Positions 46,261 to 56,335 of a DNA stretch of 56,376 nt are shown here, piece by piece. A program made the position numbers and the translations under genes. The stretch is from Pseudogemmobacter humi (lineage in GTDB: Bacteria; Pseudomonadota; Alphaproteobacteria; Rhodobacterales; Rhodobacteraceae): assembly GCF_900609055.1 (NCBI RefSeq), contig NZ_UXAW01000032.1:1-56376 (forward strand), given 5' to 3'. Each line of letters opens with the position of its first letter. Position 1 is the stretch's first letter. Below the pieces are notes generated by a model. That model made no database searches. It saw nothing but the letters and a program-made list of their open reading frames with translations, and had not been told where the DNA came from.

Positions 46261-47304
46261 TCAGGCGGCGTGTGTTGTGAACATGCCTCTGGTTATGGCG
46301 GCCATGTCGATGGTGCCGAGCGGGCGGCCTTCGGCGTCGGTCACCGCGAAACGCTCCTGGCCCGAGGCGATGATGCGGCGCGCGGCCTCGTCCAGCAGCG
46401 TACCCTCGGGCAGTTGCGGGAGATCCGCATCCGCCGGGCCCCTGGTCATCAGCGTTCCGACCCGGATCACCTTGCCGCGGTTCACATGTTCCACGAAGCT
46501 GGAAATGTAATCGTCGGCCGGGTGCATCACGATGTCCTGGCCGGTGCCCTGCTGCACCATCTCGCCGTCGCGCAGGATGGCGATCTGATCGCCGAGGCGC
46601 AGGGCCTCGTCCAGGTCGTGGGTGATGAAGACGATGGTCTTGCGGATGTCCTTTTGCAGGTCCAGCAGGATCGTCTGCATGTCGACCCGGATCAGCGGGT
46701 CGAGCGCCGAGAACGCCTCGTCCATCAGAAGGATCGGCGCGTCGTTGGTCAGCGCCCGGGCAAGGCCCACCCGCTGCTGCATGCCCCCGGAAAGCTGGTT
46801 GGGATATTTCTGCTCGAACCCTTTCAGGCCGACCCGCTCCAGCCAGTAGGTTGCGGTTTCCACCTGTTTCGCCCGCGCCACGCCTTGGACCTCAAGCCCG
46901 TAGACGGTGTTCTCCAGCACATTTCTGTGCGGCAGCAGCGCGAATTTCTGGAACACCATCGCCGTCTTGTGGCGGCGGAATTCGCGGAGCTGGTCGGGGG
47001 ACATCTTCACCACATCCTCGCCGCCGACGATGACCTCGCCCGAGGTCGGGTCGATCAGCCGGTTGATGTGGCGGATCAGCGTCGACTTGCCCGAGCCCGA
47101 CAGCCCCATGATCACCTGGATCCCGCCCGCCGGCATCGAGATGTTGATGTCGCGCAGCCCCAGCACATGGCCGTGCTTCTCGTTCAGCTCGGCCTTGGAC
47201 ATGCCGCCCTCGACCAGCGACACCAGTTCCGCCGCCTTCGGACCGAAGATCTTGTAGAGACGCCGGATCGCGATGCCGTATTCGTTGATTGCCGGATCAG
47301 CCAT
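46261..47304 (-). CDS. proV: glycine betaine/proline-type ABC transporter ATPase (ProV-like)
   Basis: The 347-residue ATPase starts with the extended ProV N terminus (RRLYKIFGPKAAELVSLVEGGMSKAEL). Walker A is GLSGSGKST at about residues 67-75, the signature is LSGGMQQRVGLARAL and Walker B is ILLMDEAFSALDP. The C-terminal part has a partial CBS-like region (LDEAARRIIASGQERFAVTDAEGRPLG) for ionic-strength control. Its start overlaps the proW end by 8 bp. The likely substrates are betaine, proline betaine or similar osmolytes. Confidence 0.92.
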   Translation of the reverse strand: MADPAINEYGIAIRRLYKIFGPKAAELVSLVEGGMSKAELNEKHGHVLGLRDINISMPAGGIQVIMGLSGSGKSTLIRHINRLIDPTSGEVIVGGEDVVKMSPDQLREFRRHKTAMVFQKFALLPHRNVLENTVYGLEVQGVARAKQVETATYWLERVGLKGFEQKYPNQLSGGMQQRVGLARALTNDAPILLMDEAFSALDPLIRVDMQTILLDLQKDIRKTIVFITHDLDEALRLGDQIAILRDGEMVQQGTGQDIVMHPADDYISSFVEHVNRGKVIRVGTLMTRGPADADLPQLPEGTLLDEAARRIIASGQERFAVTDAEGRPLGTIDMAAITRGMFTTHAA

Positions 47305-48187
47305 GGACGATCTCCAGATGCTTTTGCAGGCGCCGGCCGTAGGCCTGGCTTACGCGGTCGAAGATGATGGCGATGCCGACGATCGCCAGACCGTTGAACA
47401 TGCCCATGGTGAAATACTGGTTGTTGATCGCGCGCAGCACCGGCTGGCCGAGCCCCTGCACCCCGATCATCGAGGCGATCACCACCATGGCCAGCGCCAT
47501 CATGATGGTCTGGTTGATCCCGGCCATGATCGTCGGCAGCGCCAGCGGCATCTGCACGTTCTTCAGCTTCTGCCAGGACGACGAGCCGAAGGCATCCGCC
47601 GCCTCCAGCACGTCCTTGTCGACGAGGCGGATCCCCAGATTGGTCAGCCGGATCATCGGCGGGATGGCGTAGATCACCACCGCGATCACCCCCGGCACCC
47701 GGCCGATGCCCAGAAGCATCACCACCGGGATCAGATAGACGAAGCTCGGCATGGTTTGCATCACGTCGAGGATCGGGTTCATCACGCTTTGCATCCGGTT
47801 CGAGCGCGCCATCAGGATGCCGATCGGAATCCCGAGCGCGATCGCCACCACGGTGCAGACGAAGATCATCGACACGGTGCGCATCGTGTCTTCCCACATG
47901 TCGAACCAGCCGATCAGCAGAAGCGTGATCACCGCGCCGATCACGATCTTCCAGCTGCGGCTGGCGAACCAGGCGATGGCCGCGACGAGCGCCAGCATCA
48001 CCGGCCAGGGCGTGGCCAGCATCAGCCGCTCGGAATGGATCAGGAACTGCCGCAGCGGCTCGAAGATCGTCTCGAACGTGCCGCCCCAGGCCCGGGTGAA
48101 TTCCCGGAAACCGTCGTCGATGACCTTCCGCAAATCCCGCAATGAACTGTCGCTCATATGCGGAAAATTATAAAACCAATCCATCAA
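47297..48187 (-). CDS. proW: glycine betaine/proline-type ABC transporter permease (ProW-like)
   Basis: The 296-residue permease has about six helices. The N-terminal half resembles ProW (MDWFYNFPHM, then LIHSERLMLATPWPVMLALVA), and the EAA loop is DKDVLEAADAFGSSSWQKLKNVQMPLALPTIMAGI. It is preceded by a 225-bp gap from proX that includes a hairpin, so it may be expressed at a lower level than the binding protein. Confidence 0.92.
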   Translation of the reverse strand: MMDWFYNFPHMSDSSLRDLRKVIDDGFREFTRAWGGTFETIFEPLRQFLIHSERLMLATPWPVMLALVAAIAWFASRSWKIVIGAVITLLLIGWFDMWEDTMRTVSMIFVCTVVAIALGIPIGILMARSNRMQSVMNPILDVMQTMPSFVYLIPVVMLLGIGRVPGVIAVVIYAIPPMIRLTNLGIRLVDKDVLEAADAFGSSSWQKLKNVQMPLALPTIMAGINQTIMMALAMVVIASMIGVQGLGQPVLRAINNQYFTMGMFNGLAIVGIAIIFDRVSQAYGRRLQKHLEIVHG

Positions 48188-48375
48188 AAGACCCCCGGGT
48201 TCGCTTGTTGTTGCCGTGCCTGCGCCTGTGCGCGGCCGGTTTTTTTTGCCCTGCTTTCTGCCGCAAGAGCGACCGGCGGTTTCATCCTAATGCGACACGA
48301 ATGCGCAAAAACCGTCCTGGGCTGCGGTCGGTTTCCCTGTGGTCCGCCAGCTTTGCCGGCGCCCTCAGGGAAGGC

Positions 48376-48403
48376 TGTCCGGCGGCATGGAAACCGCCGG
48401 ACA
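48376..48403 (-). terminator. hairpin between proX and proW
   Basis: TGTCCGGCGG and CCGCCGGACA form a 10-bp perfect stem with an 8-base loop, ten bases after the proX stop on the minus strand. It is likely to stabilise the proX message or partly stop transcription before proW. Confidence 0.6.
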
Positions 48404-48412
48404 GGTCTTTGA

Positions 48413-49414
48413 TCAGAGCGCCGATCTGATCTTTTCGGCGGCCTCGGGGGTGACCCACGGGGTCCAGATTTCCTCGTTGTTCTCAAGGAAATACCGCGCG
48501 CCATCCTCGCCCGCGGCCTGGTTGTCGGTCATCCAGGCCATCAGTGCGTTGACGGTGGCGTTCGACCAGGACCTGGTGTCGAGATAGGCTTTCACATCGG
48601 CCGGGGCGCGCTCGGCGAAGCCCGAGGTCATCAGCGTCTGCACCGTGTCGCCCGGCCAGTCGTTCTTCTGCGGATCGGGGCATTCCGCGACCGAGTTGCA
48701 GCGCGCCCATTCTTCCGCGTTGAACTCGACGCCATGGTCCAGCTTGACCATCTCGTATTTGCCCAGAAGCGCGGTCGGAGCCCAGTAATAGCCGACCCAG
48801 CCCTGCTGATTCTCGTAAGCGCGGGCGATGGAGCCGTCGAGGCCCGCGGCCGAGCCGGTGTCGATCAGCTTGAACCCGGCCGCTTCGGCGCCATAGGCCT
48901 TGAACAGTTGAGCGGTGACCACGGTGCCGCCCCATCCGGCCGGGCCATTGTGCACCGCGCCCTTCGAGGCGTCCTCGGCATCGGGGAACAGGTCGGGGCG
49001 CTTCAGCACATCGTCGATGGTCTTCAGATCGGGATTGGCGTCGGCGAGGTATTTCGGGATCCACCAGCCCTGGACCGCACCATCCGACAGCGCCAGCGCG
49101 CCGGGGACGAGGCGGCCTTCCGCGGTGCCGCGGGCGATCACTTCGGGCACCAGATCGACCCAGCCCTCGGGGGCGAGGTCGGGGGCGCCGGTTTCTACCA
49201 TCGAGGTGATGGTCGGCACGGTGTCGCCGGTGATCACGCTGGTGTTGCAGCCATAGCCTTCCTTGAGGATGAAGGCGTCAAGCGCGGCCAGAACTTCGGC
49301 GCTTTGCCAGTTCATGCTGGCGATGGTGACATCGCCGCAATCCTGCGCCATGGCGGCGGTGGCGCCAAAGCTGACGCCCAGCGACAGAAGCGCGGATACA
49401 GACAATTTCTTCAT
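48413..49414 (-). CDS. proX: glycine betaine/proline-type ABC transporter substrate-binding protein (ProX-like)
   Basis: The protein has 333 residues from the ATG at 49414, with a Sec signal (MKKLSVSALLSLGVSFGATA, cleavage before QDCGD). The mature part is the OpuAC fold with aromatic-rich segments for a quaternary-ammonium ligand (WVDLVPEV, QGWWIPKYL, QGWVGYYWAP). Cysteines at the start (DCGD) and in YGCNTS may form a disulfide. It precedes proW and proV in the direction of transcription, which is unusual since the proVWX order is more common. Confidence 0.9.
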   Translation of the reverse strand: MKKLSVSALLSLGVSFGATAAMAQDCGDVTIASMNWQSAEVLAALDAFILKEGYGCNTSVITGDTVPTITSMVETGAPDLAPEGWVDLVPEVIARGTAEGRLVPGALALSDGAVQGWWIPKYLADANPDLKTIDDVLKRPDLFPDAEDASKGAVHNGPAGWGGTVVTAQLFKAYGAEAAGFKLIDTGSAAGLDGSIARAYENQQGWVGYYWAPTALLGKYEMVKLDHGVEFNAEEWARCNSVAECPDPQKNDWPGDTVQTLMTSGFAERAPADVKAYLDTRSWSNATVNALMAWMTDNQAAGEDGARYFLENNEEIWTPWVTPEAAEKIRSAL

Positions 49415-49719
49415 GAATTTCTCCCGATTGCGGTTTGTGGATGAACCTGGCGGCGACACCGCTTCTGCCGTCAGGTTTCGGATCTTGCGGACGGATCCCG
49501 CTCCGGCAGCGAAGACGGGAGCGGGACCCCGGCTCTCGCCGGCACGGGCGTGCCCTTGCGGATCGACCGTGCTGTCATTGTCTTCGGTCATGTCGGATCG
49601 TGAAACTTCCGCGGCGGAAGATCAACGGAAAACCGCCCCGGCTCGGCGCCTCACGCGACCTTTATCAGGCTATTGCGACATGGCACGTCATGCCGCAGCC
49701 GCTTCGGCGGGAAACGGTC
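49415..49719. other. 305-bp intergenic region between potA-like and proX genes
   Basis: No gene is supported. It should hold the proX promoter on the minus strand. One short hairpin, GGCACG-GG-CGTGCC, lies at 49541-49554. I saw no other recognisable signal. Confidence 0.4.
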
Positions 49720-50787
<1,068 letters not shown>

Positions 50788-51570
50788 TCAGCGCTCTCCT
50801 GAAAAGCTCGACAGCCGGGCGAAGGCGATCATCAGCGCCATGGAAACCAGGATGACGATGGTCGAAATCGCGTTGATCTCGGGGGTAAAACCCTGACGGA
50901 TCGAGGAATAGATCTCGACCGGCAGGATCGAGATCCCCACCGGAGCGAGGAAATAGGAAATCACGAACTGATCGAAGGAAATCGCAAAGGCGAACAAGGC
51001 CGCCGCCACGATCCCCGGCGCCATCAGGGGCAGCGAGACCCGGCGGAACACCTGCCAGGGCGTGGCCCCGAGGCTCGCGGCCGCCTCCTCGAACACCGCG
51101 CCGAAGCTCTGCATCCGGGCCGAGATCACGATCACCACATAGGGCAGCGACAGCGCCACATGGCCCAAGAGGATCGAATGCAGCCCGCGCCCGATCCCGG
51201 TCCAGAAGAAGAAGATCAGCATCGCCGTGCCGGTGATCAGCCAGGGGATCACCAGGGGCGGCATCAACAGCCCCTGCAAGAACCGCTTCCCCGGAAAATC
51301 GTAGCGCGCGAAGGCCAGCGCCACCATCGTGCCCAGCGAGGTCGCGATCGCCATATTGGCCAGCGCGATCCAGACCGAATTCCAGGTGGCACGGAGCAGC
51401 CGCTCATTCTCGGCCAGCTTCCCGAACCAGACCGTATCGAAGCGGAACGGCAGCATGTAGAGCGGCGATTTGTTGAAGGCCATGATCATCATCACAAGGA
51501 TCGGCACATACAGAAACAGCAGCACCAGCCCCAGATAAGACCGCGCCAGCACCCCGAACATCCGGCTCAT
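50788..51570 (-). CDS. PotC-like ABC permease
   Basis: The protein has 260 residues from the ATG at 51570, overlapping the potB stop. It has six membrane helices and the EAA loop EEAAASLGATPWQVFRRVSLPLMAPGI. It is directly adjacent to the ATPase gene (potA starts one base after its stop). The frame is open well beyond this start, but that stretch only overlaps the first permease gene in another frame. Confidence 0.9.
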   Translation of the reverse strand: MSRMFGVLARSYLGLVLLFLYVPILVMMIMAFNKSPLYMLPFRFDTVWFGKLAENERLLRATWNSVWIALANMAIATSLGTMVALAFARYDFPGKRFLQGLLMPPLVIPWLITGTAMLIFFFWTGIGRGLHSILLGHVALSLPYVVIVISARMQSFGAVFEEAAASLGATPWQVFRRVSLPLMAPGIVAAALFAFAISFDQFVISYFLAPVGISILPVEIYSSIRQGFTPEINAISTIVILVSMALMIAFARLSSFSGER

Positions 51571-52433
51571 GCCGCCACCCCCTGCACATGCCGCCGGATC
51601 AGCGGCCAGAACAGCGCCATCAACAGGAACACCGCCCCCAGCATGACAAACCCAAGCGCGGCGCCGAGCGGCCAGTTGAACGCCGCGGTGAACTGGTTCT
51701 CGATCAGCGTGCCCAGCATGATCGCCTGGGTGCCGCCAAGGATCCGCGGCTCCATGAAACTGCCCATCACCGGAACGAAGGTCAGCATCGCCCCGGCGAT
51801 GATCCCCGGAAGGCTCAGCGGCAGGATCACCCGCAGGAACACCTGCCCCCAGGACGCGCCAAGGGACCGCGCCGCCTCGGTCAGCGAGGGGTTGATCCCT
51901 TGCAGCGAGACATAGCAGGTCAGCACCACATAGGGCAGATAGGCATGGGTCAGCCCGACCAGGATCGCGGGGTAAGAGTTCATGATCTCGATCGACGGCG
52001 CCCCCGGCCAGACCGCATGCAGCGCCCGCCCGATCAGCCCGTAATCGGTCAGCACCATGGTCCAGGAAAAGGTCCGCACCAGCCCGTTCGACCAGAACGG
52101 CAGCACCACCAGCAAGAGCATCGCCTCGCGCCAGCGGTTCTTTATCACCCGCGCCAGCACCCAGGCCGCAGGATAGCCGAAGGCCAGACACAGCAGGGTG
52201 ACATGCAGCCCCAGCATCATCGAGCGCCCCGCGTTCACCAGATAGACCTCCTGGGTGAAAAAGGTCCGGTAATGCGCCAGGGTGAATTCGGGCGTCCCGC
52301 TCAGCGGTGAGACGGTCAGGAAGCTGAAATACAGCATCGCCGCCAGCGGCAGCAGCACGGTGGCCAGGAGCCACAGATAGGCCGGCCCGGCCAGCCACAG
52401 GATCGCGCGGTTGCGTGCGGCGGTGGTCGTCAT
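51567..52433 (-). CDS. PotB-like ABC permease
   Basis: The 288-residue permease has six hydrophobic segments and the EAA loop TEAARSLGASWGQVFLRVILPLSLPGI. It is the first gene of the potBCA operon and divergent from the binding-protein gene, 139 bp away. Members of this group carry polyamines, but also opines, choline-like compounds and other amines. Confidence 0.9.
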   Translation of the reverse strand: MTTTAARNRAILWLAGPAYLWLLATVLLPLAAMLYFSFLTVSPLSGTPEFTLAHYRTFFTQEVYLVNAGRSMMLGLHVTLLCLAFGYPAAWVLARVIKNRWREAMLLLVVLPFWSNGLVRTFSWTMVLTDYGLIGRALHAVWPGAPSIEIMNSYPAILVGLTHAYLPYVVLTCYVSLQGINPSLTEAARSLGASWGQVFLRVILPLSLPGIIAGAMLTFVPVMGSFMEPRILGGTQAIMLGTLIENQFTAAFNWPLGAALGFVMLGAVFLLMALFWPLIRRHVQGVAA

Positions 52434-52572
52434 CTCGCGCGCCTTCCCTGTTGCGCCGGGCGGTCATTCATGTCTCAAGATACCGCAATGAACCGGGTCT
52501 TTCCGGCCCCCGCCCGGTCCTTCCGGGGGTTAAGTGACCTGAAAACACCGCCGCCATCAACAGGGAAGAGAT

Positions 52573-53625
52573 ATGACCATCACCAGATACGCCGCCGCCG
52601 CGGCGCTGACCGCCGCCCTGGCCGCCCCCGCCCTTGCCGAAGAGATCCGCGTGCTGAACTGGAACAGCTACGGCACCGACGCCGAATTCGCCATCCAGGA
52701 GTTCGAGGCCCAGACCGGCATCAGGGTGCTGCACGACTATTTCACCTCGGAGCAGGAGGCGGTGACCAAGCTCCAGACCGGCGCGGGCTCCTATGACGTG
52801 GTGATCATCAACGGCGCGATGATCGACACGATCCGCGAACTGGACCTCTTGCAGGGCATCGACACCGCGCAGATCACCCGCTGGGACGATCTGACCCAGG
52901 CCTTCAAGGAAAACGAATCCGTCTACAACAACGACACTTACTGGGGTGTGCCCTGGGTCTGGGGCGTGAACGGCCTCGCCTATAACAGCGACAGGATCAC
53001 CACGCCCATCACCTCGGCCAATGCGATGTGGGATCCGGCCCATGCCGGCCGCGTGTCCTTGCGCGACGATGCCGAATGGCAGGTGAAACAGACCGCGCTG
53101 GTTCTCGGCCAGGACATCAACCACCCCGAGGATCTGGCCGCGATCAAGGCGAAGCTCCTGGAGCTGAAACCCCAGGTCAAATCGCTCTGGATGTCGGAAG
53201 ACGAATGGATGAAGGGCATGGCGAACGGCGCCTATGACATCGGCCAGATCTGGGCCGGCGGCGCGATGCGGGCCAAGACCACCTTCGGCCTGCCGGTCGA
53301 ATTCGTCATCCCGGATGAGGGCGTCATCGCCTGGTTCGACGTGCTGGGCACCCCGAAAGGCTCGAAAAACCCCGAGGGCGCGGCGAAATTCATCGACTAC
53401 ATGATCTCGCCCGGGTTCTACACCCGCTGGGATACCGAGATCGGCGCCGCCACTTCCGCGAACCCGAAGGCGCTGGAAGCCCTGCCCGAGGGCAGCTTCA
53501 ACCGCGACGTGCTGGGCGACCCGGCGGTGGCCGAAAAGCTGCGCTTCATGGGGCCGCTCTCTGATGCCGAACGTCAGGCCTTCCAGCAGATGTGGGCCGA
53601 GGTGAAGACCGAATTCGCCCGCTGA
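52573..53625 (+). CDS. PotD/SBP_bac-type periplasmic binding protein
   Basis: The 350-residue protein has a Sec signal (AAAAALTAALAAPALA). It shows the PotD-like fold: IRVLNWNSYGTDAEF, TGIRVLHDYFTSEQEAVTKL, the SYDVVIINGAMIDTI segment and aromatic residues YWGVPWVWGVNGLAYN in the binding cleft. It lies head to head with potBCA and directly upstream of a glycosidase gene, so it and the glycosidase form a rightward operon. PotD family members vary widely in substrate; the glycosidase suggests a sugar-linked ligand. Confidence 0.88.
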   Translation: MTITRYAAAAALTAALAAPALAEEIRVLNWNSYGTDAEFAIQEFEAQTGIRVLHDYFTSEQEAVTKLQTGAGSYDVVIINGAMIDTIRELDLLQGIDTAQITRWDDLTQAFKENESVYNNDTYWGVPWVWGVNGLAYNSDRITTPITSANAMWDPAHAGRVSLRDDAEWQVKQTALVLGQDINHPEDLAAIKAKLLELKPQVKSLWMSEDEWMKGMANGAYDIGQIWAGGAMRAKTTFGLPVEFVIPDEGVIAWFDVLGTPKGSKNPEGAAKFIDYMISPGFYTRWDTEIGAATSANPKALEALPEGSFNRDVLGDPAVAEKLRFMGPLSDAERQAFQQMWAEVKTEFAR

Positions 53626-53676
53626 CCCTGGCGCGGCGGCTTTCCGAGGCCGCCGCTTCCCCCGGAAGGAATGCCC

Positions 53677-55926
53677 ATGCTGATCGGCCCGAACATCGGC
53701 CTTTCCCGCGCCTGGAACACCTGGTCCACCCGCCCGGCCGAGATGGTGTTCCTGCCGCTCGGCGCCCGCGTGACGCCCGTGCTTTACGCCACCAGCACGC
53801 GCAGGGCGTCGCTCATCACCGCGGGCCAGGACATCACTTTCGGCGAGCACGCGACCGACGGCAGCCTGATCAGGTTCCAGACCAGCCACGCCGGAACGGG
53901 GATCGACTGGGCTTACGACAAGGCCGACCCCTGGGCCTTCACCGGGCGCTGGCAGGGCCGGGCTTTCGGCGAATGGGCCCTGCGCTATTGGGTGACGCTC
54001 TGCCTGTCGTCTGAGACCGGAGAAGAGGCCCGCTGGGACGAGGGCCTGAGCGCCGCGATCCTGAGCTTCGGCCAGCGCCATGTCGCCCTCGTCTGCGACC
54101 AGGCCCCGGTCCAGGTCACCGCCCATGCCAGCCCCGGGGCGCTCGCAGAGGATTACGAGACCAACGGCTATTTCACCAAAGCCGCGCGCGGCAGCCACGC
54201 CCCCTGCATCGCCCTGCGCTTCAACCTGGAAATGATGCCCGCGGCCCGCTTCGCCGCCGCCGTCGCCGATTCCATCCCTCTCGCCGTCGAAAAGGCCCGC
54301 ACCGCGCTTGCGCGCGAGGCCCCCGCCGCCCTGCCCCTCCATCAGGGCCGGGCCGGGGGCGCGCTGGACGCGATCCGCGACGTTATGGGCTGGAACACGC
54401 TCTGGGACGGCACCAACCGCCGCCCCTGGACCGCCGTCAGCCGGATCTGGCACCTGGGCGATTTCGCGGTCTGGTATAACGACGCCACCTTCAACGCGCT
54501 GATGTGCGGGCTGTTCGACGAGGCCCTCGCCCGCGACAACATGGTGGCCGCGCTGGCCTCGGCCACGCCGCAGGGCAATATCGCCTGCATCGCCACCTCG
54601 AACGACATCTGGGTGGACCGCTCGCAGGCCCCCCACGGCGCGCTGATGGCCTGGCTGATGTTCCTGCGCGCGGGCGACCGCAGCCTGCTGGAGCTTTGCT
54701 ACCCTGCCCTTGCCGCCAACCAACGCTGGTGGCGCGCGCATCGCGACCCGGAGGGGATCGGCCTCGTCTCCTGCGGCTCGTCCGATGTGGGCGACGGTCT
54801 CTACAAGGGCAGCCATTTCGGCGCCCGCAACGAGACCGGGATGGACAATTCCCCCACCCATGACGAGGCGGTCTGGAACCCGGAAACCCGCACCCTGTCG
54901 CTGATCGACCTCGGGCTGAACTGTGCGCTGGCGCTCGATGCCGAGATGCTGGCGAAGATCGCCACGGAACTGGGCCACAGCGAGGATGCCGCAGAGTTCA
55001 CCGTCCTTGCCGGGTCGAGCCGCGCGAAGATCCGAAGCGAACTCTGGGACGAGAGCCGCAAGATCTTCGCCAACCGTCAGCGCGGCGGCGGCTTCGTGCG
55101 CTCGGTGGGGCCGACCAGCTTTTACCCGATGCTTTGCGGCGCGGCCTCGCCCGAACAGGCGGAGCACCTGATCGCCCATCTGGAAAACCCCGAAACCTTC
55201 GGCGGCGAATGGGTGATCCCGAACGTCTCGCGTGACGATCCGGCGTTCGGGGATAACGTCTACTGGCGCGGCCGGATCTGGGCCAATGTCAACTGGTTCA
55301 CCTGGCAGGCGCTGCGCCGCGAGGGGCGTCTCAACGAGGCCCGCCGCTTCGCCGACAAATCCCTGCGCCTGTTCATGAAGAACTGGTCCGCGCGCATCGC
55401 CGCCGAGAACTACAACGCCACCACCGGCGAGGGCCAGGACCAGCTTGACGCCGATCCGTTTTACGCCTGGGCGGCGATGCTGCCGCTGATCGCCCTCGGC
55501 GAGGTGATGGATGTCTCGCCCTGGCACGGCTGGGAGATCACCCTGACCGGCGAGGACGTGAACCTTGGCCCGGTGCTGATGCCGCCCGGCCGCGTGACGC
55601 TGACCTGCCGGGGCGATTCCATGCACCTCAGCCGCGGCGCTGAGGCGCTGTTCGGCACAGACGGCTGGCGCGGACGGCTGACGCAGATCGCCGCCGGTCC
55701 CGACCGGATCTCGCTCGACCTGTGGCCCGAAGGCGAAGGGCAGGGAACCCTCATCCCCCCGCCCGCCTTCGATACCGCATATCTGTTCGTAAACGGCGAG
55801 GCGCAGCCCCGCGGCCCCCGGGAAATCCCGCTCACTGGCCTGGGCCCCGGCAGCCGGATCACCCTGATCCGCTCTTCCGCCCTCACGGGCGTCATCGCCA
55901 GCGAAGAGGTCCGTCAGGACCGATGA
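53677..55926 (+). CDS. GH63/MGH1-like glycosidase, probable
   Basis: About 749 residues from the ATG at 53677 (AAGGA six bases upstream; the ATG at 53671 is the alternative but sits directly on that site). The N-terminal 190 residues are beta-rich. Residues 240-610 form the (alpha/alpha)6 barrel of the GH63 and mannosylglycerate-hydrolase-like group: IWHLGDFAVWYNDATFN, ATPQGNIAC, ARNETGMDNSPTHDE (D390 as candidate acid), TSFYPMLCG, YWRGRIWANVNWF and AENYNATTGEG (E577 as candidate base). A beta-sandwich tail ends the chain. It has no signal peptide and is cytoplasmic. It would hydrolyse an alpha-linked glucose or mannose from an imported glycoside. The exact substrate is unknown. Confidence 0.8.
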   Translation: MLIGPNIGLSRAWNTWSTRPAEMVFLPLGARVTPVLYATSTRRASLITAGQDITFGEHATDGSLIRFQTSHAGTGIDWAYDKADPWAFTGRWQGRAFGEWALRYWVTLCLSSETGEEARWDEGLSAAILSFGQRHVALVCDQAPVQVTAHASPGALAEDYETNGYFTKAARGSHAPCIALRFNLEMMPAARFAAAVADSIPLAVEKARTALAREAPAALPLHQGRAGGALDAIRDVMGWNTLWDGTNRRPWTAVSRIWHLGDFAVWYNDATFNALMCGLFDEALARDNMVAALASATPQGNIACIATSNDIWVDRSQAPHGALMAWLMFLRAGDRSLLELCYPALAANQRWWRAHRDPEGIGLVSCGSSDVGDGLYKGSHFGARNETGMDNSPTHDEAVWNPETRTLSLIDLGLNCALALDAEMLAKIATELGHSEDAAEFTVLAGSSRAKIRSELWDESRKIFANRQRGGGFVRSVGPTSFYPMLCGAASPEQAEHLIAHLENPETFGGEWVIPNVSRDDPAFGDNVYWRGRIWANVNWFTWQALRREGRLNEARRFADKSLRLFMKNWSARIAAENYNATTGEGQDQLDADPFYAWAAMLPLIALGEVMDVSPWHGWEITLTGEDVNLGPVLMPPGRVTLTCRGDSMHLSRGAEALFGTDGWRGRLTQIAAGPDRISLDLWPEGEGQGTLIPPPAFDTAYLFVNGEAQPRGPREIPLTGLGPGSRITLIRSSALTGVIASEEVRQDR

Positions 55927-55938
55927 GCGCCCCCCGGC

Positions 55939-56335
55939 CTACCGTCGCGCGTAATGTTCCGGCGGCTGTTCGCTGCGCAATCCCGCGCAACCGCACCCGG
56001 CCTCCAAAGGCAGCGCCGCCAGCACCATCAGCGCCAGTTTCGACGCCAGAGGCCCCAGCACCTTATACGGATCATCGCCAAGGATCTTCACTCCCGCCGG
56101 CGCGAAATAGCTCTGGAACGCCGCCGTCACGAAGCTGATATTGGTGATACAGGCCCCGATCTCGCGCGCCAGCGTCACCTCGGGCGCGAAGGAATGGTTG
56201 ATGAAATCCGCCCCCATGCTGCGCCAGGCCATCACCTCGGCCGGGCTGGTCAGCCGCGGCCCCCAGGCATGGGCGCAGACCAGCCCCGCCTCCTGGCCAT
56301 AGACCCGCCCCGGCCAGCGCGCCCGCCCCCCCCGT
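55939..56335 (-). CDS. purine nucleoside/5'-methylthioadenosine phosphorylase-like, partial
   Basis: Only the C-terminal part of a PNP_UDP_1-type phosphorylase lies in the window. The segment GPRLTSPAEVMAWRSMGADFI is followed by NHSFAPEVTLAREIGACITNIS, matching the substrate-binding region of MtaP-type enzymes, and a Cys-containing tail ends the chain (LEAGCGCAGLRSEQ). The frame runs up to about 56335, then meets stop codons in a stretch of C homopolymers at the window edge, probably because of sequence errors. The gene is convergent with the glycosidase gene, 12 bp away. The MtaP role would fit polyamine metabolism next to potABCD. Confidence 0.7.

Noticed and set aside
52468-55626. 1052-codon minus-strand frame opposite the binding protein and glycosidase genes
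   Set aside because: It is an antisense shadow; the plus strand holds motif-bearing proteins with ribosome binding sites.
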